Shown one piece after another: positions 26,337 through 34,719 of a DNA stretch of 64,000 bases. Location of the stretch: assembly GCA_003168335.1 (NCBI GenBank), contig PMSM01000003.1, positions 496,001 through 560,000 on the forward strand, in the 5' to 3' direction. How positions within the stretch are numbered: the first letter of the stretch is position 1; each line of letters starts with the position of its first letter. Source of the stretch: Blastocatellia bacterium. Lineage in GTDB: Bacteria > Acidobacteriota > Blastocatellia > Pyrinomonadales > Pyrinomonadaceae. Below the pieces are notes generated by a model that searched no databases, was not told the origin of the DNA, and saw nothing but the letters and a program-made list of their open reading frames with translations. The translations under genes and the position numbers were made by a program.

Positions 26337-26383
26337 CCATGAGTGCTCCGTCCATTCAAAGTCACGCGCGTCAGGAATCCTCA

Positions 26384-27157
26384 ATGCAGATCCATGCGAC
26401 CGCGATCGTTAGTCCCCATGCCCAAATTGGGGCCGGTTGCCAAGTCGGTCCGTATGCGGTAATTGGCGACGAAGTGGTGCTGGGCGAGGGCGTGCGCATC
26501 CACGGCCATTGTGTCATTGACGGCCGCACTCGAATCGGCGCCGAAACGCATATCTTCCCCTTTGTCTCGATTGGTTTGCCACCGCAGGATTTGAAGTTTG
26601 CGGGCGAAACTTCTGAAACTGAAATCGGCCGGCGCAATCGGATCCGCGAGTTTGTGACGATTCACCGTGGCACATCAGGCGGCGGCGGGATCACAAAGAC
26701 GGGTGATGACTGCTTCATTATGGCGCAGGCGCACGTCGCCCATGATTGCCTTATTGGTAACCAGGTAATCATGGCCAACGCCGCGACCCTCGCCGGCCAT
26801 GTTGTCGTCGAAGACGGCGCCAACATTGGCGCCTATTCGGGCGTGCATCAATTCTGTCGCGTCGGTCGCGAAGCTTATGTCGGCGGCTACTCGGTAGTGG
26901 TGAAAGACGCTCTGCCCTTTGCGCTCACGGTGGGTAATCACGCGAAATGCTACGGACTCAATAAAGTCGGTGTGCGTCGTCGCGGTTATTCGCGCGCGAC
27001 CATTGCCGCTCTGCACCACGCCTTTCATCTTTTGCTGTCGTCAAAACTAAACACGACCCAAGCCCTCGATCGCATTCGCGAAGAGATTAAGGACTCAGAA
27101 GAAGTGAATCAGTTGGTCCAGTTCGTTGAGTCTTCAACCCGCGGCGTCGTGAAGTAG
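26384..27157 (+). CDS. lpxA: UDP-N-acetylglucosamine O-acyltransferase LpxA
   Basis: Catalyses the first step of lipid A synthesis in the cytoplasm. A left-handed beta-helix of isoleucine/valine hexads fills residues 1-190, with the catalytic His120 in AHVAHDCLIGN and the substrate strand IHRGTSGGGG, then a helical C-terminal domain. The start at 26384 has AGGA about eight bases upstream and gives 257 residues, the normal length; an ATG 15 codons earlier, at 26339, follows fabZ by 2 bases but lacks a ribosome site. Confidence 0.95.
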   Translation: MQIHATAIVSPHAQIGAGCQVGPYAVIGDEVVLGEGVRIHGHCVIDGRTRIGAETHIFPFVSIGLPPQDLKFAGETSETEIGRRNRIREFVTIHRGTSGGGGITKTGDDCFIMAQAHVAHDCLIGNQVIMANAATLAGHVVVEDGANIGAYSGVHQFCRVGREAYVGGYSVVVKDALPFALTVGNHAKCYGLNKVGVRRRGYSRATIAALHHAFHLLLSSKLNTTQALDRIREEIKDSEEVNQLVQFVESSTRGVVK

Positions 27158-27232
27158 TTGAGACTCAGGACGGCATAGCTTCCTTTGAAAAGCCAAAACC
27201 CACAACAGCCTAAACCCGACTCCCTACACCCC

Positions 27233-28030
27233 ATGAAGTTTGGGTTAATTGCCGGCAACGGCAAATTTCCGTTTCTCGTGCTTGAGGGCGCCCGCAAAGC
27301 CGGCGCTGCGGTCGCCGTCGCGGCCATCCGGGAAGAAACCGACCCGTCGATTGAACGTCTGGCTGAGCGGCTAACCTGGGTGGGCATCGGCCAGCTCGGC
27401 AAGATGCTCAGGTTTTTCAAAGCCGAAGGCGTCGACAAAGCGATCATGGCCGGCCAGGTCAAGCACGTGCAGATTTTTAGCCAGGCGATTCCTGACGTGC
27501 GGATGTTGAAAATGCTGCTGCGGCTCCCGCGGCGCAATACCGACGCGCTGATTGGGGCAGTCGCCACTGAGCTCGCGAGCGAGGGAATCGAGCTGATCGA
27601 TTCGACATACTTCATCAAAGATCAGCTGCCGCAACCAGGCCCGCTCACCAAACGCAAACCGGATGAGCGCGAGCGCGGTGATATCGAATATGGCCTCGAG
27701 ATAGCGAACGAAATCGCGCGGCTGGATCTGGGTCAAACGATCGTGGTGCGCGAACGTGCCTGTGTGGCCATCGAAGCCATGGAAGGTACCGACGCCGTGA
27801 TTCGCCGGGCCGGCCAACTGGTGCGCGGACGGCTCACCGTTGTGAAGATTGCCAAGCCCGATCAGGACATGCGGTTTGATGTTCCCGTGGTCGGCCTGCC
27901 CACCATTGAAGCCATGATCGAATCAGGCGCGACCTGTCTTTGTCTGACTGCGGGCAAGACCTTGATCTTCGACCGCGAAGAAATGGTGCGCCTGGCGAAC
28001 AAGCACAAGATTACTGTGGTTGCCGTCTAG
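27233..28030 (+). CDS. lpxI: UDP-2,3-diacylglucosamine diphosphatase LpxI
   Basis: A 265-residue LpxI-type (DUF1009) enzyme, which hydrolyses UDP-2,3-diacylglucosamine to lipid X in lipid A synthesis. Motifs: LIAGNGKFPFLVLEGARKAG at the N-terminus, WVGIGQLGKMLRFFK, MAGQVKHVQIF, and in the C-terminal domain IVVRERACVAIEAMEGTDAVIRRAG and TIEAMIESGATCLCLTAGKT. I use the ATG at 27233; a TTG at 27185 would add 16 residues of non-family sequence. It is used instead of LpxH, as in many non-enteric bacteria. Confidence 0.92.
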   Translation: MKFGLIAGNGKFPFLVLEGARKAGAAVAVAAIREETDPSIERLAERLTWVGIGQLGKMLRFFKAEGVDKAIMAGQVKHVQIFSQAIPDVRMLKMLLRLPRRNTDALIGAVATELASEGIELIDSTYFIKDQLPQPGPLTKRKPDERERGDIEYGLEIANEIARLDLGQTIVVRERACVAIEAMEGTDAVIRRAGQLVRGRLTVVKIAKPDQDMRFDVPVVGLPTIEAMIESGATCLCLTAGKTLIFDREEMVRLANKHKITVVAV

Positions 28031-28117
28031 TCCGCGCTAGCCGCTTACCTTGACTTGCCTGCTGTTTAGAGACAAAGTCGCTCAGTCAGCAAACACGGTT
28101 TTGAGCTGGTTCGAATT

Positions 28118-28131
28118 GACCTCGCGAGGTC
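28118..28131. promoter_or_regulatory. Perfect 14-bp palindrome upstream of the peroxiredoxin gene
   Basis: GACCTCGCGAGGTC, extended by TT on the left and TAA on the right, lies 37 bases before the peroxiredoxin ATG. A regulator binding site is possible; no known redox-regulator consensus is matched. Confidence 0.4.
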
Positions 28132-28167
28132 TAACTGACTTTTCAAACACACAAAGGAGTGCGAATT

Positions 28168-28827
28168 ATGGCATTACGTTTAGGCGATGTGGCGCCCGAC
28201 TTTAACGCTGAAACCACCGAAGGGCCAATCAGTTTTCATGAATGGATTGGCAATAGCTGGGCAGTCTTGTTTTCTCATCCGAAAGATTTCACTCCGGTAT
28301 GTACCACTGAACTGGGTGAGTGCGCGCGGCTGAAACCGGAATTTGATAAGCGCAACGTCAAAGTCGTCGGGCTGAGCGTGGATCAGACCGATTCGCACAA
28401 GCGCTGGGCCGAGGACATTCGCGAAACGCAGGGAACCGCGCTGAATTTTCCGGTCATTGCCGATCCGGATCACAAAGTTGCCGAGATGTACGACATGATC
28501 CATCCGGAGGTCAGCGACGTGTTCACAGTCCGCTCAGTCTTTATTATTGGACCGGACAAGAAGGTCAAGCTGATGATCACGTATCCGGCCAGCACCGGCC
28601 GCAACTTTGACGAGATCCTGCGCGTGATCGATTCGCTACAGTTGACCGCCGGCTACAGCGTGGCGACGCCGGTGAACTGGAAAGATGGCGACGATGTGAT
28701 CATCGTGCCGTCATTGTCGGACGAAGCAGCGAAAGAGAAATTTCCCGGCGGTTGGAAGACTCTCAAGCCATATCTGCGGGTAGTGCCGCAGCCGAACAAG
28801 CAGAGCAAGACCGCAGACCAAAAGTAA
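28168..28827 (+). CDS. 1-Cys peroxiredoxin (Prx6 type)
   Basis: A 219-residue thiol peroxidase that reduces hydrogen peroxide and alkyl hydroperoxides. The peroxidatic Cys45 sits in the motif HPKDFTPVCTTELGE, and the C-terminal extension (VNWKDGDDVIIVPSLSDEAAKEKFPGGWKTLKPYLRVVPQP) is that of the Prx6 group. A Cys at 52 is present but the usual resolving Cys arrangement is not. AAAGGAG lies nine bases before the ATG at 28168; an upstream ATG at 28159 adds only three residues. Followed directly by the left repeat of the transposase module. Confidence 0.95.
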   Translation: MALRLGDVAPDFNAETTEGPISFHEWIGNSWAVLFSHPKDFTPVCTTELGECARLKPEFDKRNVKVVGLSVDQTDSHKRWAEDIRETQGTALNFPVIADPDHKVAEMYDMIHPEVSDVFTVRSVFIIGPDKKVKLMITYPASTGRNFDEILRVIDSLQLTAGYSVATPVNWKDGDDVIIVPSLSDEAAKEKFPGGWKTLKPYLRVVPQPNKQSKTADQK

Positions 28828-28833
28828 CGCAGG

Positions 28834-28856
28834 AGTAGCATAGACTTTAGTCTGTG
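28834..28856. repeat. REP-like repeat, left arm flanking the transposase pseudogene
   Basis: AGTAGCATAGAC followed by TTTAGTCTGTG; it is an exact 23-base inverted copy of the repeat at 29683-29705 and contains its own AGACT/AGTCT stem. It starts 7 bases after the peroxiredoxin stop. Confidence 0.85.
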
Positions 28857-28964
28857 TGACTGCGACGACGCGCGTTGTCGATCAATGTGTTCGTCCGCCG
28901 AGCGGTGAACAAGGCGCAGAGAAGAAATCCTCTGCGCCCTAACTTTGCCCAAGACGCCATTCCT

Positions 28965-29650
28965 TTGAAAACCTACTACCACAGAAATCTCCCTCATTGG
29001 CACCTCCAGGCGCCGCCATCTTTCTCACCTGTCGTTTGTATGGCTCCTTACCGAAAAGTGTAATCGAACAGTTGAAAGAGGCGCAGAAGTTGGGTGCGCG
29101 CGAGATCGAAAGAGCCAGTGGCTCCGCTGAAAAGATCGCAGAACTCAGGCTTAATCAGCATAAGAAACTGTTCGCCAGGCTTGATGCAATTCTCGATAGG
29201 GCTGACACTGGTCCGCGATGGCTCGGTGATAGTGAGGTGGCGGCCCTAGTCGAGGATGCCCTCCTTCAACGTTATGCCGAACTGTACGGACTTTGGGCCT
29301 ATGTCGTGATGGTGAATCATCTTCATCTTCTTCTTCGGCCTAAATCGATGGGTGTTCCGAGGTAAAGTTCAAACGATTCATTCGTGCCACTGGGCAGCAT
29401 TACCAAACGAATAAAGGGTTACACTGCGCGCGAAGCCAACCGAATACTCCAAAGGACCGGCAAACACTTCTGGCAGCAGGAATCATTTGACCATTGGCCC
29501 CGCGATGACGACGAGTTCTTCCGAATCATCGCGTACATCGAAAACAACCCAGTTAAGGCCGGCTCTGTACAGGGTCCCGAAGAGTGGATGTGGTCATCCG
29601 CTGCCGAGCGAAAGAGGCGCGGTTGGACTGAGATTCGCGCGTTGACATAG
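28965..29650 (+). pseudogene. Decayed REP-associated (Y1) transposase, RAYT type
   Basis: The protein reads YYHRNLPHWH, then a one-base loss near 29003 shifts the frame into PPGAAIFLTCRLYGSLP, the normal continuation of the family start. The HUH-type motif NHLHLLLRPK is intact, but a TAA at 29363-29365 interrupts the same frame, which resumes as ITKRIKGYTAREANRILQRTGKHFWQQESFDHW..IIAYIENNPVKAGSV. At the expected Tyr position ESYDH the sequence has Phe (ESFDH). Two lesions plus this change argue for inactivity. It lies between inverted REP-like repeats. Confidence 0.85.
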
Positions 29651-29682
29651 TTCAATTGCCGGGCGACTGGCCGTAACGCAAT

Positions 29683-29705
29683 CACAGACTAAAGTCTATG
29701 CTACT
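29683..29705. repeat. REP-like repeat, right arm flanking the transposase pseudogene
   Basis: Exact inverted copy of 28834-28856 and, with a few mismatches, of some 34 bases around it. It ends 8 bases before the ATG of the following oxidoreductase gene, so it may lie in that gene's leader. Confidence 0.85.
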
Positions 29706-29713
29706 CTGCTCTC

Positions 29714-30730
29714 ATGCGTGCAATCGTTACTACCCGCAACGGCGATGTCGATGTGTTGAAGGTTGAAACGCGTCCCGATCCTGTGCCGGGCAAAGGCGAG
29801 GTTTTGGTTCGTGTGAAAGCCGCCGGCCTGAATTTTGCCGACATCCTTGCCCGGCAAGGTCTTTATCCCGACGGTCCGCCGAAGCCCTGTGTGATGGGCT
29901 ATGAAGTTTCCGGAATCGTCGAAGCAGCCGGTGATGGAGTCGATCGATCGTGGTCTGGCCAATCAGTAGTCGCCTTGACGCGTTTCGGCGGCCAAGCCGA
30001 GCTTATCGCTGTGCCGCTTACGCAGATCTTTGAGAAGCCCGAACAGCTCACCTTCGAACAGGGCGCCGCGATTCCAGTGAATTATCTGACGGCCTGGGCG
30101 CTGCTGGTGACGATGGGCGGATTGAAAAAAGACGAAGCGGTGTTGATTCATAACGCGGGCGGCGGTGTGGGTCTGGCGGCCCTGGATATCGCGAAGCACA
30201 TCGGCGCGATGACTTACGGGACGGCGAGCGTTTCGAAGCACGAGTTTCTGAAAGCCCGCGGTCTGGATCATGCGATCGATTATCGCGGACAGGATTGGTT
30301 GCCCGTGCTGATGCAGCTTACCGGCAATCGCGGGGTTGAACTGGTTATCGATCCGCTCGGCGGGTCGAGCTGGAAGCAGAGCTATCGCGCCCTGCGAACC
30401 ACCGGACGCATGGGGGTCTTTGGCATGTCCACCGCTTCGGCTTCCGGGATTCGTGGGAAGTTGCGCGCCTTGAAGGCCCTCGCGCAGACTCCGCGCTTTC
30501 ATCCGCTGGCGCTAATGAATCGAAATAGAGGTGTGTTCGGTTTGAATTTGGGTCATATGTGGGACGAAGGCGAAAAGGTCGTGAGTTGGACTGGGGAGAT
30601 CGTGCGCGGCATCCACGAAGGCTGGATCAAGCCTCACGTCGATCGCGCTTTTCCTTTTGATCAAATCACCGACGCCCATCGATACATCGAGGCGCGAAAG
30701 AATATCGGCAAAGTTGTGCTGGTGCCGTAG
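29714..30730 (+). CDS. Zinc-independent MDR oxidoreductase (quinone reductase/VAT-1-like)
   Basis: A 338-residue medium-chain dehydrogenase/reductase. The GroES-like domain opens MRAIVTTRNGDVDVLKVE and has GEVLVRVKAAGLNFADILARQGLYPD; the Rossmann domain has the nucleotide loop HNAGGGVGLAALDIAK. Zinc ligands are absent, which places it with quinone oxidoreductases and VAT-1-like proteins that use NADPH. The physiological substrate is unknown. Its start lies directly after the right repeat of the transposase module. Confidence 0.93.
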   Translation: MRAIVTTRNGDVDVLKVETRPDPVPGKGEVLVRVKAAGLNFADILARQGLYPDGPPKPCVMGYEVSGIVEAAGDGVDRSWSGQSVVALTRFGGQAELIAVPLTQIFEKPEQLTFEQGAAIPVNYLTAWALLVTMGGLKKDEAVLIHNAGGGVGLAALDIAKHIGAMTYGTASVSKHEFLKARGLDHAIDYRGQDWLPVLMQLTGNRGVELVIDPLGGSSWKQSYRALRTTGRMGVFGMSTASASGIRGKLRALKALAQTPRFHPLALMNRNRGVFGLNLGHMWDEGEKVVSWTGEIVRGIHEGWIKPHVDRAFPFDQITDAHRYIEARKNIGKVVLVP

Positions 30731-30804
30731 CTTGACGATGGAACTAATAGCAATAGCGAACACGCTTGTAGGTGTGGGAATCACTTGGTAAGCTCTTTCT
30801 CGTT

Positions 30805-31161
30805 ATGGGACTCACTCACGTAACGGTCAGACTCAGGAATCTCGCGAACCGAGGATACGAGGCGGATTTTCTCGTTGACACTGGCGCAACGGATTCTCTC
30901 GCGCCGCGCGCGGAGCTTGAGAAGATTGGACTGAAACCAATAGGCAAGACCGTATATAAGCTCGCGGCCGGCGCCGTCGAGGAATACGAGTATGGATTGG
31001 CCGAGATTACTTTCATGGGCGAGGTCACCGCCGGCCGGATCATCTTTGGTCCGGACAATGCCGAGCCGCTACTCGGAGTTACGGCGCTCGAGTCAGTTGG
31101 GATCACAATCGATCCTGCCAACTGCACTCTCAAACGATTGCCGGCGATACCACTGAAATAA
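30805..31161 (+). CDS. Small single-lobe aspartyl protease-like protein (clan AA)
   Basis: A 118-residue protein with the retropepsin-type motif FLVDTGATDSLAP (Asp25-Thr-Gly) and a second hydrophobic-Gly segment PLLGVTALESVGITIDP. As a single lobe it would have to dimerise to form a peptidase. I start at the ATG at 30805; an in-frame ATG 11 codons upstream is possible. No signal peptide. The Rieske gene follows after 12 bases, so they are likely co-transcribed. Confidence 0.85.
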   Translation: MGLTHVTVRLRNLANRGYEADFLVDTGATDSLAPRAELEKIGLKPIGKTVYKLAAGAVEEYEYGLAEITFMGEVTAGRIIFGPDNAEPLLGVTALESVGITIDPANCTLKRLPAIPLK

Positions 31162-31173
31162 GCGGGGGATTCG

Positions 31174-31482
31174 ATGCCAGAGTTCGTAAAAGTCGCGACC
31201 ACAGATGAAGTTTCTCCCGGTCAGGCCAAGCTGGTCGAAGCCGGCGGAAAAGAAATAGCGCTCTTCAACGTTTCGGGTTCGTTTCATGCTATCGATAACA
31301 ATTGCACGCATGTCGGTGGACCGCTGTGCGAAGGCGAACTTAACGGCACTGAAGTGACTTGCCCCTGGCATGGAGCGACCTTTGATGTAACCAGCGGCCA
31401 GGTGCTCGGTCCGCCGGCCGGCGCGCCGGTCAACCGCTACAACGTGCGCGTCGATGGCTCGGATATCGAAATTGAAGTCTGA
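31174..31482 (+). CDS. Rieske 2Fe-2S ferredoxin subunit
   Basis: A 102-residue Rieske protein with the two ligand pairs Cys44-x-His46 (CTHVGG) and Cys63-x2-His66 (CPWHGA), the spacing of ferredoxin components of ring-hydroxylating oxygenases and NirD-like proteins. It would carry electrons to a partner enzyme; no oxygenase large subunit is nearby. GGGGGA precedes the ATG. It shares an operon with the aspartyl protease-like gene. Confidence 0.93.
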   Translation: MPEFVKVATTDEVSPGQAKLVEAGGKEIALFNVSGSFHAIDNNCTHVGGPLCEGELNGTEVTCPWHGATFDVTSGQVLGPPAGAPVNRYNVRVDGSDIEIEV

Positions 31483-31524
31483 TCCAACTCTTTCCGTTTT
31501 GCACTCAACTCAAAAATTCTCCGT

Positions 31525-31594
31525 TTAGAGGCGGGCTACCGCCCGCCAGATTCAGGCGTTCCCCAAAACGAGAAGGGCGGTAGCCCTCCTCTAA
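31525..31594. repeat. REP-like inverted pair (BIME-like)
   Basis: TTAGAGGCGGGCTACCGCCC at the left and GGGCGGTAGCCCTCCTCTAA at the right are inverted copies with one mismatch, 30 bases apart; each also folds on itself through GGGC..GCCC. It may help end the upstream operon. Confidence 0.75.
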
Positions 31595-31625
31595 GCCTCC
31601 TTCGTACCTTTGCGTGACAAAGTAC

Positions 31626-31652
31626 TTGACAGAACAGAACCGTCAGTATAAA
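31626..31652 (+). promoter_or_regulatory. Candidate promoter giving a leaderless or near-leaderless transcript
   Basis: TTGACA at 31626-31631 and TATAAA at 31647-31652, 15 bases apart, with the likely ATG only 9 bases beyond the -10 box. Transcription would begin at or next to the start codon. Confidence 0.5.
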
Positions 31653-31661
31653 TTAGCCGCG

Positions 31662-32267
31662 ATGATTCGTCTGGCTGAATCAACGGAGCCGCCGCCCGCA
31701 CTCCACGACCGGGCAATGGACAACCTGCGCTACATCCGGGAAACGATGGAGCGCGCTTCGTCTTTTACCGCGGTACCCGGTTGGGGACAGGTGGCGATTG
31801 GCGCGAGCGCGCTGGCGGCTACTTACCTGGCGGCGCGTCAGCCAACGGCTCGCGGATGGCTGGGGACCTGGGTGGCCGAAGCGATCATCTCGTTGTTGAT
31901 TGCCGGTTGGTTAATGGATCGAAAGGCACGCGCTTTGGGAACGCCTTTGCTTTCGGGCCCGGGACGGAAAGTCGCTTTCAGTCTCTCACCACCGATGATC
32001 GTCGGAGCACTCTTGACCGTCGTCCTGTTTCGGGCCGGATTGACCGCGGCCATTCCCGGAACGTGGCTCCTGCTTTACGGGACGGGTGTGGTGACGGGCG
32101 GAATGTTTTCAGTCAGCGTCGTGCCCGTGATGGGCATTTGCTTCATGGTCCTGGGGGCGGCGGCACTTTTCGCTCCGGGTGCGTGGGGCAACTGGCTGAT
32201 GGCCGCGGGCTTTGGCGGCCTGCACATTATTTTCGGAACCATCATCGCGAGGAAGTACGGTGGCTAA
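31662..32267 (+). CDS. Polytopic membrane protein, paired with a winged-helix regulator
   Basis: A 201-residue protein with about five hydrophobic segments ([82 protein letters not shown]). A soluble N-terminus ([32 protein letters not shown]) precedes them. I prefer the ATG at 31662 over a GTG at 31614 that would lie within the upstream repeat and promoter. The last 8 bases overlap the next gene. This membrane protein-regulator pairing is common in Acidobacteriota, but the function is unknown. Confidence 0.8.
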   Translation: MIRLAESTEPPPALHDRAMDNLRYIRETMERASSFTAVPGWGQVAIGASALAATYLAARQPTARGWLGTWVAEAIISLLIAGWLMDRKARALGTPLLSGPGRKVAFSLSPPMIVGALLTVVLFRAGLTAAIPGTWLLLYGTGVVTGGMFSVSVVPVMGICFMVLGAAALFAPGAWGNWLMAAGFGGLHIIFGTIIARKYGG

Positions 32268-32646
32268 GGCGCAAGCGCTAAAGCGCGAAGTAAAGAAAGG
32301 TCAAACCGAGAAGCAACGACTGCGGGGTGTTCATGGCGGCGCGCCGCACAGCGCCCACGAGATTGACCGCCTGATTCACGAGAGACTTCGTCTCGGAATC
32401 ATTAGCGCTCTGGCCGTCAACGATTCCCTGACCTTTAACGAGCTCAAACATACGGTCAAGACAACTGACGGCAATCTGAGCGTGCACGCGCGCAAACTCG
32501 AGGATGCGGGATATGTGCACTGCTCAAAGACTTTCGCCGGCCGCACCCCCAGAACCGAATACAGTTTGACGGCGGCCGGTCGCCGCGCGCTGGAGCGTTA
32601 TCTCGACCACATGGAGGCGCTGCTGGGCCGGATGCGAAAGGCCTAA
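32260..32646 (+). CDS. Winged-helix transcriptional regulator
   Basis: A 128-residue DNA-binding protein starting with GTG at 32260 (GAGGAAG just upstream), overlapping the previous gene by 8 bases, which indicates translational coupling. The fold is [78 protein letters not shown], a winged helix of the DUF/MarR-like type that recognises DNA through the [13 protein letters not shown] helix. It probably controls its own operon, by inference. Confidence 0.88.
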   Translation: MAKAQALKREVKKGQTEKQRLRGVHGGAPHSAHEIDRLIHERLRLGIISALAVNDSLTFNELKHTVKTTDGNLSVHARKLEDAGYVHCSKTFAGRTPRTEYSLTAAGRRALERYLDHMEALLGRMRKA

Positions 32647-32732
32647 GAGTCAGTGGCGAATTTTTTTGGGTTCGCGCTTTGCCGGGCAAAGCGCTTTGCT
32701 CAAGTCGAGACAGTCAAAAAAAGGGCTTGCCC

Positions 32733-33383
32733 ATGAACACTAACGTCAATCTGTTTGCGCCAATCGGGGTCATGGCTTTACTGGGCACCGGCTTCCTTTT
32801 CTTCGTGGCCGCACTGGTGCTAATTCAATCGCTGATTGTCCGCAAGCGCGGCCGCGCGAAGTTTGTCCTGGTGGCAATGCTGTTAATCGCCGGGGCTTAC
32901 GTGGTGGCAATTCTGATCTTCTCTTTAGCAAGCCATGAAAAAGTCCTGGCGCGCGGTGAAGAGAAGCATTTCTGTGAGGTTGACTGCCACCTCGCCTATT
33001 CCGTAACCAGCACACGCCAGTCAATGACGCTCGGCAATCCCCCGACGACCGCGCCAGGCACGTACACTGTGGTAACGATCAAGACTCGTTTCGATGAAAC
33101 TACCATCGCGCCGTGGCGGGGCAGCGGGCTGCTTTATCCGAACAGTCGCGTGCTAACGCTGGTTGATGAGCGTGGAAACAAGTATGCGCCCACTTCACAA
33201 AACAGCACGCCGTTAACGACGCCGCTGCGGCCGGCCGAATCCTACACCACCGAGGTCGTCTTCGATCTGCCGGCGGAAGTGAAATCGCCAACGCTGCTGA
33301 TCAATGAAGGCGATTGGCCTACCCGGCTTGTGATCGGCCACGAGAACAGTCCGCTACACGGCCAGACCCGATTCCAACTCTGA
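32733..33383 (+). CDS. Membrane-anchored protein with DUF4352-like domain
   Basis: A 216-residue protein: two N-terminal transmembrane helices (IGVMALLGTGFLFFVAALVLIQSLIV and FVLVAMLLIAGAYVVAILIFSLA), then an extracytoplasmic beta-rich domain (GTYTVVTIKTRFDETTIAPWRGSGLLYPNSRVLTLVDERGNKY, ESYTTEVVFDLPAEV) resembling DUF4352-type telokin-like domains. I start at the ATG at 32733. No enzymatic motif. It follows the regulator gene by 86 bases and precedes the flavoprotein by 18. Confidence 0.75.
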   Translation: MNTNVNLFAPIGVMALLGTGFLFFVAALVLIQSLIVRKRGRAKFVLVAMLLIAGAYVVAILIFSLASHEKVLARGEEKHFCEVDCHLAYSVTSTRQSMTLGNPPTTAPGTYTVVTIKTRFDETTIAPWRGSGLLYPNSRVLTLVDERGNKYAPTSQNSTPLTTPLRPAESYTTEVVFDLPAEVKSPTLLINEGDWPTRLVIGHENSPLHGQTRFQL

Positions 33384-33401
33384 GCCTCGGTCCCCGGCAC
33401 G

Positions 33402-34556
33402 ATGGAAAACTATGATGTGATCGTAATTGGCGCCGGGTTGGCGGGCTTGCAAACAGCGCGTTTGTTGGCCGAGCGCGGCTTTCGCATTCTTCTTGTCGAT
33501 CGAAAATCTGCTCTCGATCAATCAATTCATACGACCGGAGTCTTCGTGCGGAGAACGCTGGAAGATTTTGATCTTCCCAGTGATTGCCTGGGTCCGCCGG
33601 TACGGCAAGTCAGGCTCTATTCCCCGGGGCGCCGGTCGATGGATCTGGTCAGCCCGCTTGATGAGTTTCGCGTGGGCCGCATGGGTCTCCTCTATCGGAG
33701 ATTTCTTAGCCACGCCATGCGCGCCGGTGTGGAGTGGCTGCCGGCCACACGTTACGTTGAGCACGTTGAGCTGCGAGACGAAATGATTGTCCGGCTTGAT
33801 GGTCAGGCGTTCTCGCGTTGGGTGCGGACCCGTTACATCATCGGCGCTGATGGAGCGAATTCGCGCGTGGCCAGTGATCTGGGGCTTGAAGTCAACCGCG
33901 AGTGGATTGTCGGGGTGGAAGAAGTCCTGGCCGGCGTGCCGCTCAACGGTCCGCCGCGGTTTCATTGTTTTCTCGATCCACGACTGGCGCCGGGGTATCT
34001 CGCCTGGTTGGTGCATGACGGCGAAGAAGTTCACCTCGGTGTCGGCGGGTATCCAGCCCGTTTCGATCCGCTGAAAGCCCTGCGCGAATTTCGCGCGAGC
34101 GTGAGCGGCATCGTTGATTTGAGGGAGGCACAACTCATCGAGCGACGCGGTGGTCGCATCCCCGTCGGCGGAGTTTTACAGCACATCGCCAACGATCGAG
34201 GGCTGCTGGTCGGAGACGCCGCCGGCGCCGTGTCCCCGCTCACGGCGGGCGGGCTTGATCCCTGCATGCGTCTCTCAACTTTTGCAGCCAGAGTTGTCGG
34301 CGATTACCTCGAGACGGGTGATCCGAGAGCGCTGACCGCTTACTCGGGAGAATTATTTCGCGCGCGATTTGTTTCGCGACTCTGGATGCGACGAATAATT
34401 GCCAAGGTGCGAACACCTGTATTGGTTGAGTTGGGATGTGCCTTGTTGCGCATGCCCCTGCTCAATTCATTTGCCTGGCAAGTTTTCTTCGGGCGGGGCT
34501 CGTTTCCCGATATGGATTTGTGCCCGGCTCCACAACCGGTTGTCTTAGCCGGATGA
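33402..34556 (+). CDS. FAD-dependent oxidoreductase, geranylgeranyl reductase-like
   Basis: A 384-residue flavoprotein of the FixC/geranylgeranyl reductase group. It opens with YDVIVIGAGLAGLQTARLLAERG, the GxGxxG dinucleotide-binding fold, has a second FAD contact in GLLVGDAAGAVSPLTAGGLDPCMRLS and the intervening GADGANSRVASDLG. Such enzymes reduce isoprenoid or other double bonds, or epoxidise quinols; the local substrate is unknown. The start has no strong ribosome site, but the length fits. Confidence 0.9.
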   Translation: MENYDVIVIGAGLAGLQTARLLAERGFRILLVDRKSALDQSIHTTGVFVRRTLEDFDLPSDCLGPPVRQVRLYSPGRRSMDLVSPLDEFRVGRMGLLYRRFLSHAMRAGVEWLPATRYVEHVELRDEMIVRLDGQAFSRWVRTRYIIGADGANSRVASDLGLEVNREWIVGVEEVLAGVPLNGPPRFHCFLDPRLAPGYLAWLVHDGEEVHLGVGGYPARFDPLKALREFRASVSGIVDLREAQLIERRGGRIPVGGVLQHIANDRGLLVGDAAGAVSPLTAGGLDPCMRLSTFAARVVGDYLETGDPRALTAYSGELFRARFVSRLWMRRIIAKVRTPVLVELGCALLRMPLLNSFAWQVFFGRGSFPDMDLCPAPQPVVLAG

Positions 34557-34584
34557 CGTTGCCGATCAACCCGATGTAGATGTG

Positions 34585-34601
34585 CACAGGCTTAGTCTGT
34601 G
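34585..34601. repeat. REP-like palindrome, related to the transposase-flanking repeats
   Basis: CACAGGCTTAGTCTGTG, one mismatch from a perfect palindrome, shares CACAG/AGTCT/CTGTG with the arms at 28834 and 29683. It stands alone between two genes. Confidence 0.5.
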
Positions 34602-34719
34602 GGAAGCCACGTGGTCGCAAACAGAAGTTCCATTCAACAATGGAACAAAGAAAAATCAAATGTTCGAGCCATTCACATTTCCGCCAACCAACCACGCATC
34701 CGCGCCGGGGAGCACTTCA

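Noticed and set aside
28105-28135. GGTTCGAATT as a tRNA T-loop
   Set aside because: No acceptor stem, D-loop or anticodon stem can be drawn around it.
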